Below the pieces are notes generated by a model. It searched no databases, was not told the origin of the DNA, and saw nothing but the letters and a program-made list of their open reading frames with translations. From contig NZ_AKJF01000016.1 in the NCBI RefSeq assembly GCF_000282475.1, positions 1-32,084 on the forward strand: DNA of 32,084 nucleotides, written 5' to 3'. Source of the stretch: Pseudomonas sp. GM78 (GTDB taxonomy: Bacteria; Pseudomonadota; Gammaproteobacteria; Pseudomonadales; Pseudomonadaceae). Shown in pieces: positions 16,991 through 25,678 of this stretch. The stretch's first letter is position 1, and each line of letters opens with the position of its first letter. Both the position numbers and the translations under genes were made by a program.

Positions 16991-17044
16991 ATTCAGATAA
17001 GTCCCTAGTGTGGTGTTTCATAAAAGCCACCGAAAATCACTTTC

Positions 17045-17064
17045 TAGTGGTCTAATGAAATCGG
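17045..17064 (+). repeat. Right copy of the IS3-end-like sequence
   Basis: tagtggtctaatgaaatcgg matches the inverted copy at 943-962 in 19 of 20 bases. Only this end is left; the sequence diverges at once into the 152-base element. The interval 16991-17173 holds no gene, only this end and that element. Confidence 0.5.
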
Positions 17065-17067
17065 GAA

Positions 17068-17219
17068 TGTTGGCGCCTACGCCGAATTGACCCAGTTGCC
17101 AAGATATCTCTGGCCATGTCTGATTCCTCGCGAACCACTACCTTTGCTGGATTTGTGCCGTTTTGGGCATGAGTCAATTTTGCGTCAGCACGTGGGTCAA
17201 TTCGGCGTAGGCGCCAACA
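17068..17219. mobile_element. 152-base element with perfect 27-base inverted ends, IS21-like
   Basis: Positions 17068-17094 (starting tgttggcgcctacgccgaat) are the exact reverse complement of 17193-17219. Just inside the right end, gagtcaattttgcgtcagc (17171-17189) is an imperfect repeat of gggtcaattcggcgtaggc (17194-17212). Repeated copies near the tip are typical of IS21-family ends. The interior is too short for any transposase. It may be an internally deleted IS21-type element or a MITE. It supplies the last codons of the integrase gene. No flanking direct repeat is evident. Confidence 0.55.
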
Positions 17220-18319
17220 ACGCTTGGGTTGGTGAGAGTCTCAAGGTGTTCGCCTAGTAGGTTCCATGCGGCAGTCATTTCGGCTGTATAGCTGTGGCGC
17301 TGGTAGATTCGCTTCACCTTATTTTCTTCGGTGTGATTCAGGCAGCGCTCAGCAACTTCAGGTATCACTCTCAGTGCGGTCATTAACGTTGCGCCTGTGC
17401 GACGAAGGTCATGAGGAGTCCATTTGCCACCTGGAAGCAGCAGGCTTTGAGCTTTAGCACTGCGTCGGCTCATTGTTCCTTGCTCAGGCTGGCGTTGACG
17501 ATCACCCAGCTGTTTGGTCACGGTCTTGGAGTTGACTGGACCACTGTTATCGGTATTTGGGTAGCACCAGGCCGAACTGCTATTGACGCTCTGAACCCGC
17601 TCAAACTGATTTACAGCGAAGTTTGGCAGGAAAACAGTATGCGGCTTGCCATTCTTGCTGTGCTCAGCAGGAATTAACCAAGTGCGCTGCTTGAGGTCCA
17701 CATGCTCCCAACGACTATTTAGTAGCTCACCGATGCGGCAGCAGGTGGAAAGTGCAATCCAGATTGCAGCTTCTGTCGTCATTAGAAGTCCCGCCTTTGG
17801 AGCTTTCTTCGCAAGGCTACGAATTTCATCATTAGTCAATACTCGGTCGCGTTCGACGTCTTTACCGCCAATTTTTGCTTTTCGGATACTAGCGCTGGGA
17901 TCGTGCTCTATGAGGTCACGGTCTACTGCGAATCTGAACATCTGGCGCATCAGGGAGAAGGCAATTTTTGCAGCACGGTTGACGCCTCTGGCAAGCATGG
18001 TGTCAGTTACTTCTGTGATGTGGCCTTTTTTCACGTCCGCTACGGCGTATTGGCCTAGAAAGGGCAATACGTCTTTTTCAAACATTCGTCGCACTTCTGC
18101 GCCGCCATCTTTTCGATTGATCAAATCGACCCTGGCCCAGTGTTCAAACAGCTCGCTCTTGCGGGAGGCCTGGCGAGCAAGTTCGGTTTCTGCAGTGGCT
18201 CTTTCCGCATCTAACCGTGCTAGCTCGGCGTTGCGGGCACCCATACGTGCAGCTTCTTCGGACTCAAGGTGTTCACGGACGTTTTTGATGCCAGCTTTAT
18301 GAAGACTGGCCAACTCCAT
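17174..18319 (-). pseudogene. Tyrosine-type phage/island integrase, truncated at both ends
   Basis: The open frame of 381 residues contains the tyrosine recombinase catalytic domain: STCCRIGELLNSRW (first Arg), WTPHDLRRTGATLM (His-x-x-Arg), and CLNHTEENKVKRIYQRHSY, whose Tyr in RIYQRH is the expected nucleophile. The core-binding domain precedes it (SELFEHWARVDLINRK onward). The usual N-terminal arm-binding domain (DUF4102-type, about 90 residues) is missing: the frame begins in a charged linker ([14 protein letters not shown]) exactly where RND pump sequence begins on the other strand. The C-terminus (VVGAYAELTHVLTQN) is encoded by the 152-base element, not native integrase. It is probably non-functional and marks an island that suffered a deletion at this edge. 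Confidence 0.8.
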
Positions 18320-18325
18320 TGCTCT

Positions 18326-20260
18326 CTGCTGGTGGACGACGCCATTGTCGTGGTGGAGAACGTTGAGCGGGTGATGTCCGAAGAAGGGTTGTCACCCAGG
18401 GAGGCCACGCGCAAATCCATGGTGCAGATCCAGGGCGCACTGGTAGGCATTGCGCTGGTGTTGAGCGCGGTGTTTGTACCGATGGCCTTCTTCGGCGGCG
18501 CGACAGGCATCATCTATCGGCAGTTCTCGGTCACCATTGTCTCGGCCATGGCGCTCTCGGTACTGGTGGCGCTGGTGTTTACCCCGGCCTTGTGCGCAAC
18601 CATTCTCAAGCCCATCGATGCCGATCACCATCACAAGAAAGGCTTCTTTGGCTGGTTCAACCGCAGCTTCGATCGCGGTGCCGAACGCTACAAAAACGCT
18701 GTGGCAACCATCGCCCGGCGCAAAGGGCTGTTCCTGGTGATTTACCTGTTGATCGTCGGTGCCATGGCCTGGCTGTTCCCACAGATTCCAACGGCATTCC
18801 TGCCGGACGAGGATCAAGGCACGATGGTGGTCCAGGTGCAAATGCCGCCCAACACCAGCGCCGGCAGAACGCAAGCGGTGCTCGATGAAATACGCGGCTA
18901 CCTGATGGAGCATGAAGGTGACGTACTGGAGTCGGCGTACACGGTCAACGGCTTCAACTTTGCGGGGCGCGGGCAGAACTCCGGCATGTTGTTCATCGGC
19001 TTGAAACCGTGGGAAGAGCGGGAAGGGAGCGACACCTCGATCTTTTCCTTCACCCAACGCTTGCAGGCGCGTATTTCGCAAATCAAGGACGGTACGGCGA
19101 TCGCCATTGTGCCCCCTGCCATCCTGGAAATGGGTAACGCCAAAGGCTTCGACATGTTCCTCCAGGATCGTACGGGCCTGGGCCACGAGACCCTGATGGC
19201 GGCGCGTAACCAGTTCCTGGAACTGGCTGCCCGAGACCCTGTGCTGATGAACGTGCGGCCCAACGGATTGAATGACGAACCGCAGTATCAGGTGGTCATC
19301 GACAACGAAAAGGCCCGTGCGCTGCAGGTCAGTATCAGCGACATCAACAACACCATGAGTACGGCGTGGGGTTCTGCCTATGTGAATGACTTCATTGATC
19401 GAGGTCGGGTCAAGAAAGTGTACGTGCAAGGCGAAATCGATTCGAGGATCTCTCCTGAAGATTTCGAGAAGTGGTACGTGCGCAATGCCCGTGGCGAGAT
19501 GGTGAAGTTCTCGTCGTTTGCCAGTGGCTACTGGACTTACGGCTCACCGAAACTTGAGCGCTACAACGGTATTCCCGCGGTGGAGATCATGGGCGAGCCG
19601 GCGAACGGCTACAGCTCCGGAGACGCGATGCAGGCGGTGGAACGGATCGTGAAGCAACTGCCTGACGGCATCGGTGTGCAGTTCACCGGCATTTCCTTTG
19701 AGGAGCGCCTCTCCGGTTCGCAGGCACCGGCGCTCTACGCCATTTCGGTATTGATCGTTTTCCTGTGCCTGGCCGCGCTCTATGAGAGTTGGTCGGTGCC
19801 GGTATCGGTGATCATGGTCGTGCCCCTGGGAGTCATTGGCGCCGTGTTGGCGACGCTGATGCGGGGGCTGTCCAATGACGTGTTCTTCCAGGTCGGACTG
19901 CTGACCACCGTGGGGTTGTCGGCGAAAAACGCGATCCTCATCGTCGAGTTCGCCAAGGCCTTGCACGAAGAGCATGGCAAACCCCTGGTGGAAGCCGCGG
20001 TGGAGGCTGCGCGCCTGCGCTTGCGGCCAATCATCATGACGTCGCTGGCCTTCATGCTCGGTGTATTGCCCCTGGCCATTTCCAATGGCGCCGGCTCTGG
20101 CAGCCAGCATTCGATCGGCACTGGTGTTATCGGCGGGATGATCACGGCGACGTTCCTGGCGGTCTTTTTCGTGCCGATGTTTTACGTGGTGATCTGCCGG
20201 CTGTTCGCCCCCCAAAAAAAACCTGGCCCGGTGGAAATGCCTGAAGGAGAGCGCGCATGA
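18326..20260 (+). pseudogene. RND multidrug efflux pump inner-membrane subunit, 5' part missing
   Basis: Homology to MexB/AcrB-type pumps begins abruptly at [17 protein letters not shown], the TM4 segment with the two proton-relay aspartates (AcrB D407/D408 equivalents), and continues to the normal C-terminus. All of TM5-TM12, the second periplasmic loop and the TM10 lysine ([10 protein letters not shown]) are present. About 400 N-terminal residues (TM1-3, PN1, part of PN2) are absent. The upstream open frame from 18269 is antisense integrase sequence, not pump. No membrane-fusion (MexA-like) gene precedes it. The fragment could not transport; the reading frame itself is undamaged, so the truncation looks recent. 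It overlaps the outer-membrane factor gene by ATGA. Confidence 0.9.
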
Positions 20261-21672
20261 AAACGTTTCGTCGCAATGCTGCGCTTTCATTGGTCCTGAT
20301 GAGTGTGGGCGGCTGCTCGCTGATTCCCCACTATCAGCGGCCTGAGGCGCCGGTGGACAGTGCCTGGACGACGCCTGTCGAAACGCGGGCAACCGGTGGG
20401 GATCGGGTGACCTGGCAGGCCTTTTTCCATGATGAGCCTTTACGCCAGTTGATTACTCAAGCGTTGGACAACAACCGCGATGTGCGCGTGGCGGCGCTGA
20501 ACATCGAGAAAGCCCAGGCGCAGTACCGGATCAGCCGTTCGCAAACGCTGCCTTCGATCGACGGCTCCGGATCCGGCACGGCCCAGCGCTTGCCCGGTGA
20601 CGTGGCATCCAGCGGTTCGACCGGCACCAGCCATCAATACAACGCGGGCATCGGGTTTACCGCCTATGAACTGGATTTCTTTGGTCGGGTCGACAGTCTC
20701 AAACAGCAGGCCCTGGAAAGCTACCTGGGCACTATCGAGGCGCAGCGCAGTGTCAGATTGGCGCTGATTGCCCAGGTCGCGACGGCGTATTACCAGTTAC
20801 AGGCTGATCAGCAACTGTTGGCGATTGCCCGGCAGACGTTGGCGAGCCAGCAGAGCAGTTATGAGCTGGTTCGCAACAGTTACCGCATGGACGTCGCCAC
20901 CGAGCTGGATTTGAGTCAGGCAGAGAGTACGGTGCGCACCGCCGAGGCCAGTCAGGCGCAATATTCCAGAGCAGTGGAGCAGGACAAGAATGCGTTGGTG
21001 TTGCTGGTGGGCAAGCCGTTGTCGGCACCCTTATTCTCGGCCGTCCAGCTTGATGCCTTGAATGTGGAGAGTGACCTGGCGGTGGGCATCCCGTCCGATC
21101 TGTTGACGTGGCGACCGGACATCCTCGCCGCCGAGCACGCCTTGAAAGCCGCCAACGCCAACATCGGCGCGGCAAGGGCTGCATTCTTTCCGAGCATACA
21201 GCTGACCGCATCGACCGGTTCCGCCAGCGCCGATCTCGGTCAGCTGTTTGCAGGCGGGCAGGGTGCCTGGACGTTTGTGCCGTCGATCAACCTGCCGATT
21301 TTCAACTACGGACGCAACCAGGCCAATCTCGATGTCGCCAAGGTGCAAGCGTCGATCGAGGTGGCCAATTACCAGAAGGCTATTCAGGTGGCATTCCGGG
21401 AGGTGTCCGATACCTTGGTCGCACGTGAGTCACTCGACATCCAGGTCAAGGCCGAAAGCCAATTGGTCCAGGCCAATGCCCGCAGCTATCGCCTGGCTGA
21501 AAGCCGTTATCAGGAAGGCGTGGACACCTACCTGAACGCTCTGGATTCCCAGCGCAATCTGTACAGTGCCCAGCAGACGCTGGTACTGACCAAGTTGTTG
21601 CGCATCAACAACCTGGTTTCACTGTACAAGGCGCTGGGTGGCGGGGAAGAGGTGGGAAGCAGCTCACGATAG
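20257..21672 (+). CDS. Outer-membrane factor lipoprotein of an RND efflux system (OprM/TtgC-like)
   Basis: The 471-residue protein has a lipoprotein signal ending VGGC (acylated Cys20), then the NodT/OprM-type architecture of two repeated halves. Typical motifs are [20 protein letters not shown] near 135-155, the coiled-coil [20 protein letters not shown], and in the second half [20 protein letters not shown] and [18 protein letters not shown]. It forms the trimeric exit duct in the outer membrane. The ATG overlaps the pump stop (ATGA at 20257-20260), as in mexAB-oprM and ttgABC operons. Because the pump and any upstream promoter are lost, expression is doubtful unless driven from new upstream sequence. 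The gene itself is intact. I cannot say which of the several Pseudomonas Opr proteins it is. Confidence 0.9.
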   Translation: MKTFRRNAALSLVLMSVGGCSLIPHYQRPEAPVDSAWTTPVETRATGGDRVTWQAFFHDEPLRQLITQALDNNRDVRVAALNIEKAQAQYRISRSQTLPSIDGSGSGTAQRLPGDVASSGSTGTSHQYNAGIGFTAYELDFFGRVDSLKQQALESYLGTIEAQRSVRLALIAQVATAYYQLQADQQLLAIARQTLASQQSSYELVRNSYRMDVATELDLSQAESTVRTAEASQAQYSRAVEQDKNALVLLVGKPLSAPLFSAVQLDALNVESDLAVGIPSDLLTWRPDILAAEHALKAANANIGAARAAFFPSIQLTASTGSASADLGQLFAGGQGAWTFVPSINLPIFNYGRNQANLDVAKVQASIEVANYQKAIQVAFREVSDTLVARESLDIQVKAESQLVQANARSYRLAESRYQEGVDTYLNALDSQRNLYSAQQTLVLTKLLRINNLVSLYKALGGGEEVGSSSR

Positions 21673-21701
21673 CGACTGATTCAGCACTCGGTTTCCTCCT
21701 T

Positions 21702-21735
21702 GGCCCATGAGCGTTTTTTGTCATGGGCCTTTTTT
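21702..21735 (+). terminator. Rho-independent terminator of the efflux operon
   Basis: GGCCCATGA pairs perfectly with TCATGGGCC across a 10-base loop and is followed by six T residues, 30 bases after the outer-membrane factor stop codon. Confidence 0.85.
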
Positions 21736-21808
21736 GGTTCGGATCTCGGTGCCGGCCTTTTTTTGCTTTCCCTCGCTTGAGCAATGGCATAGATGGGCTT
21801 CATTCCAC

Positions 21809-21922
21809 CTAAATCGAGCGGCTGAACGCTGCCCAGTCAACGTACCAGAGTTTGCCGATCTGCTCGCCGGAAACCGTTCCGTTCCGGATGCCCTTCATCA
21901 CGGGCATGTTTTCGAGAGGCAT
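21809..21922 (-). CDS. 37-residue excisionase-like protein
   Basis: The frame MPLENMPVMKGIRNGTVSGE, continuing QIGKLWYVDWAAFSRSI, has GCGAGG about 10 bases before the ATG and an in-frame TGA upstream, so this start is the only one. The second half matches the wing of MerR/excisionase-type winged helices (...G.I.G..IG..WYVD...F), which bind DNA at phage or island ends. It is shorter than usual excisionases, so it may be a remnant or a minimal protein. It lies convergent to the efflux operon, beyond its terminator. Confidence 0.45.
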   Translation of the reverse strand: MPLENMPVMKGIRNGTVSGEQIGKLWYVDWAAFSRSI

Positions 21923-21994
21923 AGCGATATCCTCGCCCGCCGATCAATGGCAGGCTTATGCTTTAATGAATTAGATCTTGAGTAGGGGGTGGTG

Positions 21995-22171
21995 ATGCAT
22001 AAGGTTTTTCGAAACATGGGGTTCATTACCGGGGTACCAATGGTGATTGTTGGACTCGGCGTTTGCCTGAACCAACTACTTTGGGGGCGAAGTGTCGGTT
22101 ACTTGGCTTTTGCCTTTTTAGTCTCAGGCTGCACGTTGTTGCTGATTGGATGGCTGCAGAGGAACAAGTGA
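21995..22171 (+). CDS. Small two-helix membrane protein, 58 residues
   Basis: The product MHKVFRNMGFITGVPMVIVG... has two hydrophobic segments (about 9-27 and 35-53) and a basic C-terminal tail (WLQRNK), so it should be an inner-membrane hairpin with both ends in the cytoplasm. I chose ATG at 21995 because AGGGGG lies just upstream; a GTG two codons earlier is in frame. No family recognised and no obvious partner. Confidence 0.55.
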   Translation: MHKVFRNMGFITGVPMVIVGLGVCLNQLLWGRSVGYLAFAFLVSGCTLLLIGWLQRNK

Positions 22172-22231
22172 AATTCTAGGTCTTACCCCGGCCCCTTGTA
22201 GCAGTACACGTAGGCGAACAGGCGAGGGTGA

Positions 22232-22402
22232 TCATGGCGTCACCTTCTGGCCGAGCAGCACGTCGCTGACAACCCCCCAGAGCTGGGCCAGCGACCACTG
22301 GAACCGGTCGAAGTCACCACCCGGCTCAGTGCAATGAAAGTCGTCGGCCTTCATTCGGTAGGTTGATCCAGCAGGAATAACCCTGCGATGCGCCTGGAGC
22401 AT
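22232..22402 (-). CDS. Possible small protein, 56 residues, unknown
   Basis: The frame starts MLQAHRRVIPAGSTYRMKAD and continues DFHCTEPGGDFDRFQWSLAQ then LWGVVSDVLLGQKVTP. The balanced composition and WSLAQLWGVVSDVL helix look protein-like, but there is no good ribosome-binding site and an inner ATG (MKADDF) is an alternative start. I do not recognise it. The surrounding 22172-22530 otherwise shows only debris. Confidence 0.3.
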   Translation of the reverse strand: MLQAHRRVIPAGSTYRMKADDFHCTEPGGDFDRFQWSLAQLWGVVSDVLLGQKVTP

Positions 22403-22534
22403 GTCTACGCGCCAACCTTCCGACGTATGCCTCCGATAGCCGCTGTTTAAGCCATCGCCAGGTGTCGCCCGCCAGCGAAAATACGCCCCCCCGTAACGAT
22501 GACCGCCTACTCACCTACGGTCACTCGAGGCTGG

Positions 22535-22752
22535 ATATTTCACTGCGGAACAAGGTTCACCGCAACCGCTCTCACTGCCGCGGCTCTCACTGTTGGCTGC
22601 CGAGAGCCATTGTCGAGGTGTCGGATGATGTCCTCGGAATCGTTTCGCTGGCCGAAAGTGGTCTGGACATCTGTCAGGCCTATGACTTCATCATTCGCGA
22701 GAACGTGCAGCGGGGCCCTCAGCAGTCCGCTCTGCAAGATGATCTTCAATGA
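22535..22752 (+). pseudogene. LysR-type regulator, C-terminal fragment
   Basis: Codons from about 22615 read IVEVSDDVLGIVSLAESGLD, ICQAYDFIIRENVQRG and end QDDLQ. This is the effector-binding domain of LysR-type regulators (pattern VSDDVLGIVSLA.SGLGICQ.YDFIVRE.V.RG). The upstream piece (RGWIFHCG) is in another frame. The N-terminal helix-turn-helix and about 40 C-terminal residues are missing. It may once have regulated the cupin/GNAT or oxidase/transporter genes nearby; now it cannot bind DNA. Confidence 0.65.
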
Positions 22753-22762
22753 TCAACCGAGG

Positions 22763-23470
22763 CTATTTAACGGCATATACTTTGCGCACATAGCGCGTGC
22801 TTTTCCATGCGCACGGCGCACCTTGTGGCACGAACACAGTGTCCCCGGTATCAACGGTCACATTCGATCCGTCAGGTGCCAGTAAAGCCACGCTGCCTTC
22901 GATCAAATGCATCAGCTCATTGAGTTTGTGCCCTCGGCCGTGACGTTCGTAAGGTGTCGAATCCCAGACGCCGACGCGCAGATTGGTTGCGGCATCTTCG
23001 AAGGTATTACGTGACCGGCATTGCGGTGTCGGGCCAATCAGTATCTGTGGCTCCGGTTCTGCTGAAGGCGACAGGATCGCCAGCGGGTCGAGCAGGGTCA
23101 GGCCGGGTGTTGGCGCTGCGGTGGTCATGGCACAAAACGCCCACTGGGTGCCAACCCGAGCCTCGATCCGCAAGGCTGTGCCGCGACCGATTACCGCGCT
23201 GGTGCCGAGAGACAGTTCCAGCGTCTGTTCTTGGGTTTTCAGCGTCACGTGGCCGGAGTGGACCACCATCACTTCGGTGTGCGGGAAATCCTCGATATCA
23301 AAAACTTCACCTGCCTCGACGATGCCGGCGGACACACCGTCAGTCCCTGACCAAGCGACCTTGCGACCGTCCGTGAATGGATCGGCCGCACTCAATGGCA
23401 GTTGTTTGAAAGGCGTGACGACGCGGCTGCCATCGGCGCGAGCCAATAGCAAAACAGTAAGTTGGGGCAT
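22763..23470 (-). CDS. Bicupin domain protein (DUF861-type)
   Basis: The 235-residue protein (start MPQLTVLLLARADGSRVV) has two cupin folds. The first (about 40-110) includes EDFPHTEVMVVHSGHVTL; the second (about 163-235) includes VWDSTPYERHGRGHKLNELM, HLIEGS and DTGDTVFVPQGAPCAWKS, the DUF861 pattern. Such proteins bind a metal or small ligand; members are linked to ureidoglycine and amine metabolism, but the reaction here is not evident. I chose ATG at 23470, behind GGAG, rather than the longer frame to 23692, which overlaps the acetyltransferase gene. It lies 61 bases after the GNAT gene in a probable two-gene operon next to the oxidase/transporter cluster, so it may act on the same compound. 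Confidence 0.8.
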   Translation of the reverse strand: MPQLTVLLLARADGSRVVTPFKQLPLSAADPFTDGRKVAWSGTDGVSAGIVEAGEVFDIEDFPHTEVMVVHSGHVTLKTQEQTLELSLGTSAVIGRGTALRIEARVGTQWAFCAMTTAAPTPGLTLLDPLAILSPSAEPEPQILIGPTPQCRSRNTFEDAATNLRVGVWDSTPYERHGRGHKLNELMHLIEGSVALLAPDGSNVTVDTGDTVFVPQGAPCAWKSTRYVRKVYAVK

Positions 23471-23531
23471 GCGGGTGACACTCCATTTGAATGAGGGAGT
23501 TGGGGCGTGAAAATCGGGGCAAGCCAAATGC

Positions 23532-24386
23532 TCAGCCGATGGCTTGAGTGACCAGTGCAAACTGCCGTACACCGTTGGCCGTTTTGGGGGGGGTGCTGCG
23601 GGCCATCTGAGCCACGGTGTCGACCTTTTTGAGCCCGGCCGACTCCAGCCAATCGGCCAGGCCACAATCGGCCGGAATATCGATGCGCACAAAGGCGTCC
23701 GGTACTTGGGCCAGCAGCACTGCGATCAGGTGTTGGGCCTGCTCGAGGTTTTCGGCGATCACCGGGCCGATGCAACGACCACGGCCGAACGGACGCAGCA
23801 GGGCGAAAGCATGCACCTGGCCGTCGCGCACAATGCCCACCGAATGCTCGACGACAGCGAATAGCTCGCTGAGCACTGCTTGCCGGTCCAGTCCGCTGCC
23901 GGCGTTGGCCAGTTCCAGCACCCGCGCCTGATCCACTTTGCGCAGCGGATGGCATTCTTCACCGTCTGCCAATGGCGACGCCACGGGCGCTTGCGCCTGG
24001 CCCTGATGCTGCTGAATTAGGCCGAATTCGACAAACCCCTGGCTGGCATAGAGTGGTGCCCCGGCCAGGGTTGCGTTCAACATCGGGGTGCTTGACTGGC
24101 AGGCCTCAAGCGCGAGTTCCATGAGTTTGCGACCGATGCCCTTGCCTTGGTAATCGTCGCTGACGATCACCAGGCCAATGGTGGTGTACTCACCTTGGGG
24201 ACAGGCGAAGGCCGTACCGATCAGACGCTGACCATCGAGCACTACAAAGCCGTTGCTGACCCTTTGCAGCATGGCCCAGTCGTCGAGCCGATGGGGCCAC
24301 TTCAACTGTACGGACAGTGCGTGGGCAGCAGGCAGGTCGGCGCTGCTCATGGCGCGATAGACGTAAGAGGGAAGCGGTGCGGACAT
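23532..24386 (-). CDS. GNAT-family N-acetyltransferase
   Basis: The 284-residue protein has an N-terminal GNAT domain (about 8-125). Strand 4 and the acetyl-CoA loop read TTIGLVIVSDDYQGKGIGRK, with QGKGIG at 80-85, followed by NATLAGAPLYASQGFVEFGL. A second, C-terminal acyl-CoA-like domain (about 145-280) with GRGRCIGPVIAENLEQAQHL resembles the Acetyltransf_18 module seen in fused GNAT proteins. It transfers an acetyl group to an amine of unknown identity. ATG at 24386 has GGAGA 8 bases upstream. It heads the pair with the bicupin gene and diverges from the HAD/oxidase/transporter cluster. Confidence 0.85.
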   Translation of the reverse strand: MSAPLPSYVYRAMSSADLPAAHALSVQLKWPHRLDDWAMLQRVSNGFVVLDGQRLIGTAFACPQGEYTTIGLVIVSDDYQGKGIGRKLMELALEACQSSTPMLNATLAGAPLYASQGFVEFGLIQQHQGQAQAPVASPLADGEECHPLRKVDQARVLELANAGSGLDRQAVLSELFAVVEHSVGIVRDGQVHAFALLRPFGRGRCIGPVIAENLEQAQHLIAVLLAQVPDAFVRIDIPADCGLADWLESAGLKKVDTVAQMARSTPPKTANGVRQFALVTQAIG

Positions 24387-24536
24387 GGCGAGTCTCCGAT
24401 AAAGAGTGTGCGCGAGCGGCCGGTTTTCCGGCGTGGTGACGCCTGTATCCCATCTGTTTGAAAGCCTGACAAGAGGGGATGGAATATTCGGCAGATTCCG
24501 CGAAGCACAGACCCCAAGACCACACTTACTACTTAA

Positions 24537-24559
24537 TTGCTGCCTGAGGTCGGCAGCAA
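24537..24559. promoter_or_regulatory. Perfect inverted repeat in the divergent intergenic region
   Basis: TTGCTGCC and GGCAGCAA form a perfect 8-base inverted repeat with a 7-base centre. It lies 150 bases before the GNAT gene and 420 before the dehalogenase gene. It could be an operator for the divergent units or a weak hairpin; no strong T-run follows. A second small repeat, CTTTTAACCCTATAAAAG, follows at about 24571. Confidence 0.3.
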
Positions 24560-24626
24560 ATGCTTGGCTCTTTTAACCCTATAAAAGGCTAAACCTGAGA
24601 CTCACCGACTTAGGGTGGAATGTGCC

Positions 24627-24764
24627 ATGAATAGCTTCAATTCAGAGGGAGGCAGGCGAGCACCGCATGAACAGATGGGGAAGCTGCCGTGCGGCGCAGT
24701 TTCTGCGGGCAAAGGCGGGATACGCAGTCCGCGCAGGCTAATAAAGGTCCATAGGTGCGCATAA
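24627..24764 (+). other. 45-codon open frame in the intergenic region, uncertain
   Basis: The frame starts MNSFNSEGGRRAPHEQMGKL and ends KVHRCA. The ribosome-binding site is poor (GGTGG). The opposite strand is also open over 65 codons (24602-24799), which suggests a structured or repeated DNA element rather than a gene. The rest of 24387-24978 shows no gene. Confidence 0.2.
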
Positions 24765-24978
24765 ATAAGGGGTTTGCCCAAGGTTGGAGCGCACCGCAAA
24801 GTCTGCTGAGGGGAACGGCTAAAACGGTTATTTGTATCGAACGAAGATGACTTTTAACGCCATCTGCTGATTTCACGGTGTTGTAATGGCGGTGTGCTGC
24901 AGCGTTTCATCGCTGCCGCGCAAACCAGGCAAATGCTTGTCGCGCCAATGACCTCAACGAACTTCAGGAACGCACTCA

Positions 24979-25647
24979 ATGAGCTTTCTTCGCCCCAAAT
25001 TCATTACGTTCGACTGCTACGGTACGCTGACCAATTTCCACATGGGCACGATGACGCGCGAGCTGTTTGCTGATCGCGTTCCACCGGAGCAAATGGATCA
25101 GTTCGTCAAGGATTTCTCGGCCTATCGTCTGGACCAGGTCATGGGTGACTGGATGCCCTACGACGAAATTCTCAAGACTGCCTTGGCGCGCACTTGCAAG
25201 CGCTGGGGGATTGAATACCGCGAGGAAGGCCAACTCTATTACGACGCCGTGCCAACCTGGGGCCCGCACCCGGACGTGCCGGCCGGCCTGTCGAAAATCG
25301 CCGACAAGATCCCTTTGGTGATTTTCTCCAACGCCAGTGACAGCCAGATCATGTCCAACGTCGACAAGCTTGGCGCGCCATTCCATAAGGTCTTCACCGC
25401 CGAACAGGCCCAGGCCTACAAGCCACGGCTGGCTGCGTTCGAATTCATGCTCGACAACCTTAACTGCGGTCCGGAAGACATCTTGCATGTATCCTCCAGC
25501 TTCCGTTACGACCTGATGCCGGCACACGACATGAAGATCAAGAACAAGGCTTTCGTCGCCCGTGGTCACGAAGTTCCGGCCAATGATTTCTACGGCTATC
25601 AGCAGATCACTGACATCGGTGGGCTGGCAGCGCTGGTCGGTCTGTAA
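24979..25647 (+). CDS. HAD-superfamily hydrolase, haloacid dehalogenase type II-like
   Basis: The 222-residue protein shows all HAD motifs: FDCYGTLTN with nucleophile Asp12, VIFSNASD with Ser117/Asn118, YKPR with Lys148, and VSSSFRYDLMPAHD with Ser172 and Asp178. The order and the C-terminal block match type II L-2-haloacid dehalogenases, which hydrolyse a C-halogen bond, although many such proteins act on phosphates. A single AGGA-like ribosome-binding site precedes the ATG. It is 31 bases upstream of the FAD oxidase and first in a probable operon with the peptide-type transporter. The substrate in this context is more likely a metabolite of that pathway than a xenobiotic. Confidence 0.85.
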   Translation: MSFLRPKFITFDCYGTLTNFHMGTMTRELFADRVPPEQMDQFVKDFSAYRLDQVMGDWMPYDEILKTALARTCKRWGIEYREEGQLYYDAVPTWGPHPDVPAGLSKIADKIPLVIFSNASDSQIMSNVDKLGAPFHKVFTAEQAQAYKPRLAAFEFMLDNLNCGPEDILHVSSSFRYDLMPAHDMKIKNKAFVARGHEVPANDFYGYQQITDIGGLAALVGL

Positions 25648-25678
25648 CGGCATCTTCATTGGCATAGGCGGATTAAAC

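Larger units (their letters stand above)
943..17064. mobile_element. Possible relic composite transposon bounded by inverted IS3 ends
   Basis: Two inverted copies of a 20-base IS3-end-like sequence (943-962 and 17045-17064) bracket the SLATT-like gene, IS debris, the five-gene operon and the hemopexin/transglycosylase gene. The left copy belongs to a recognisable IS3 remnant; at the right copy only the end survives, because IS21-like debris and the integrase begin within a few bases. The layout fits two IS copies in opposite orientation carrying a shared cargo, the right one later deleted. No target-site duplication can be tested because the outer ends are missing or outside the window. Confidence 0.35.

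Noticed and set aside
16991-17060. Terminator after the hemopexin gene (GTGG...CCAC stem)
   Set aside because: Only a four-base stem with a long loop and no T-run.
18392-19429. 345-codon minus-strand open frame
   Set aside because: Antisense to the RND pump; His/Arg/Gln-rich with no recognisable motif.
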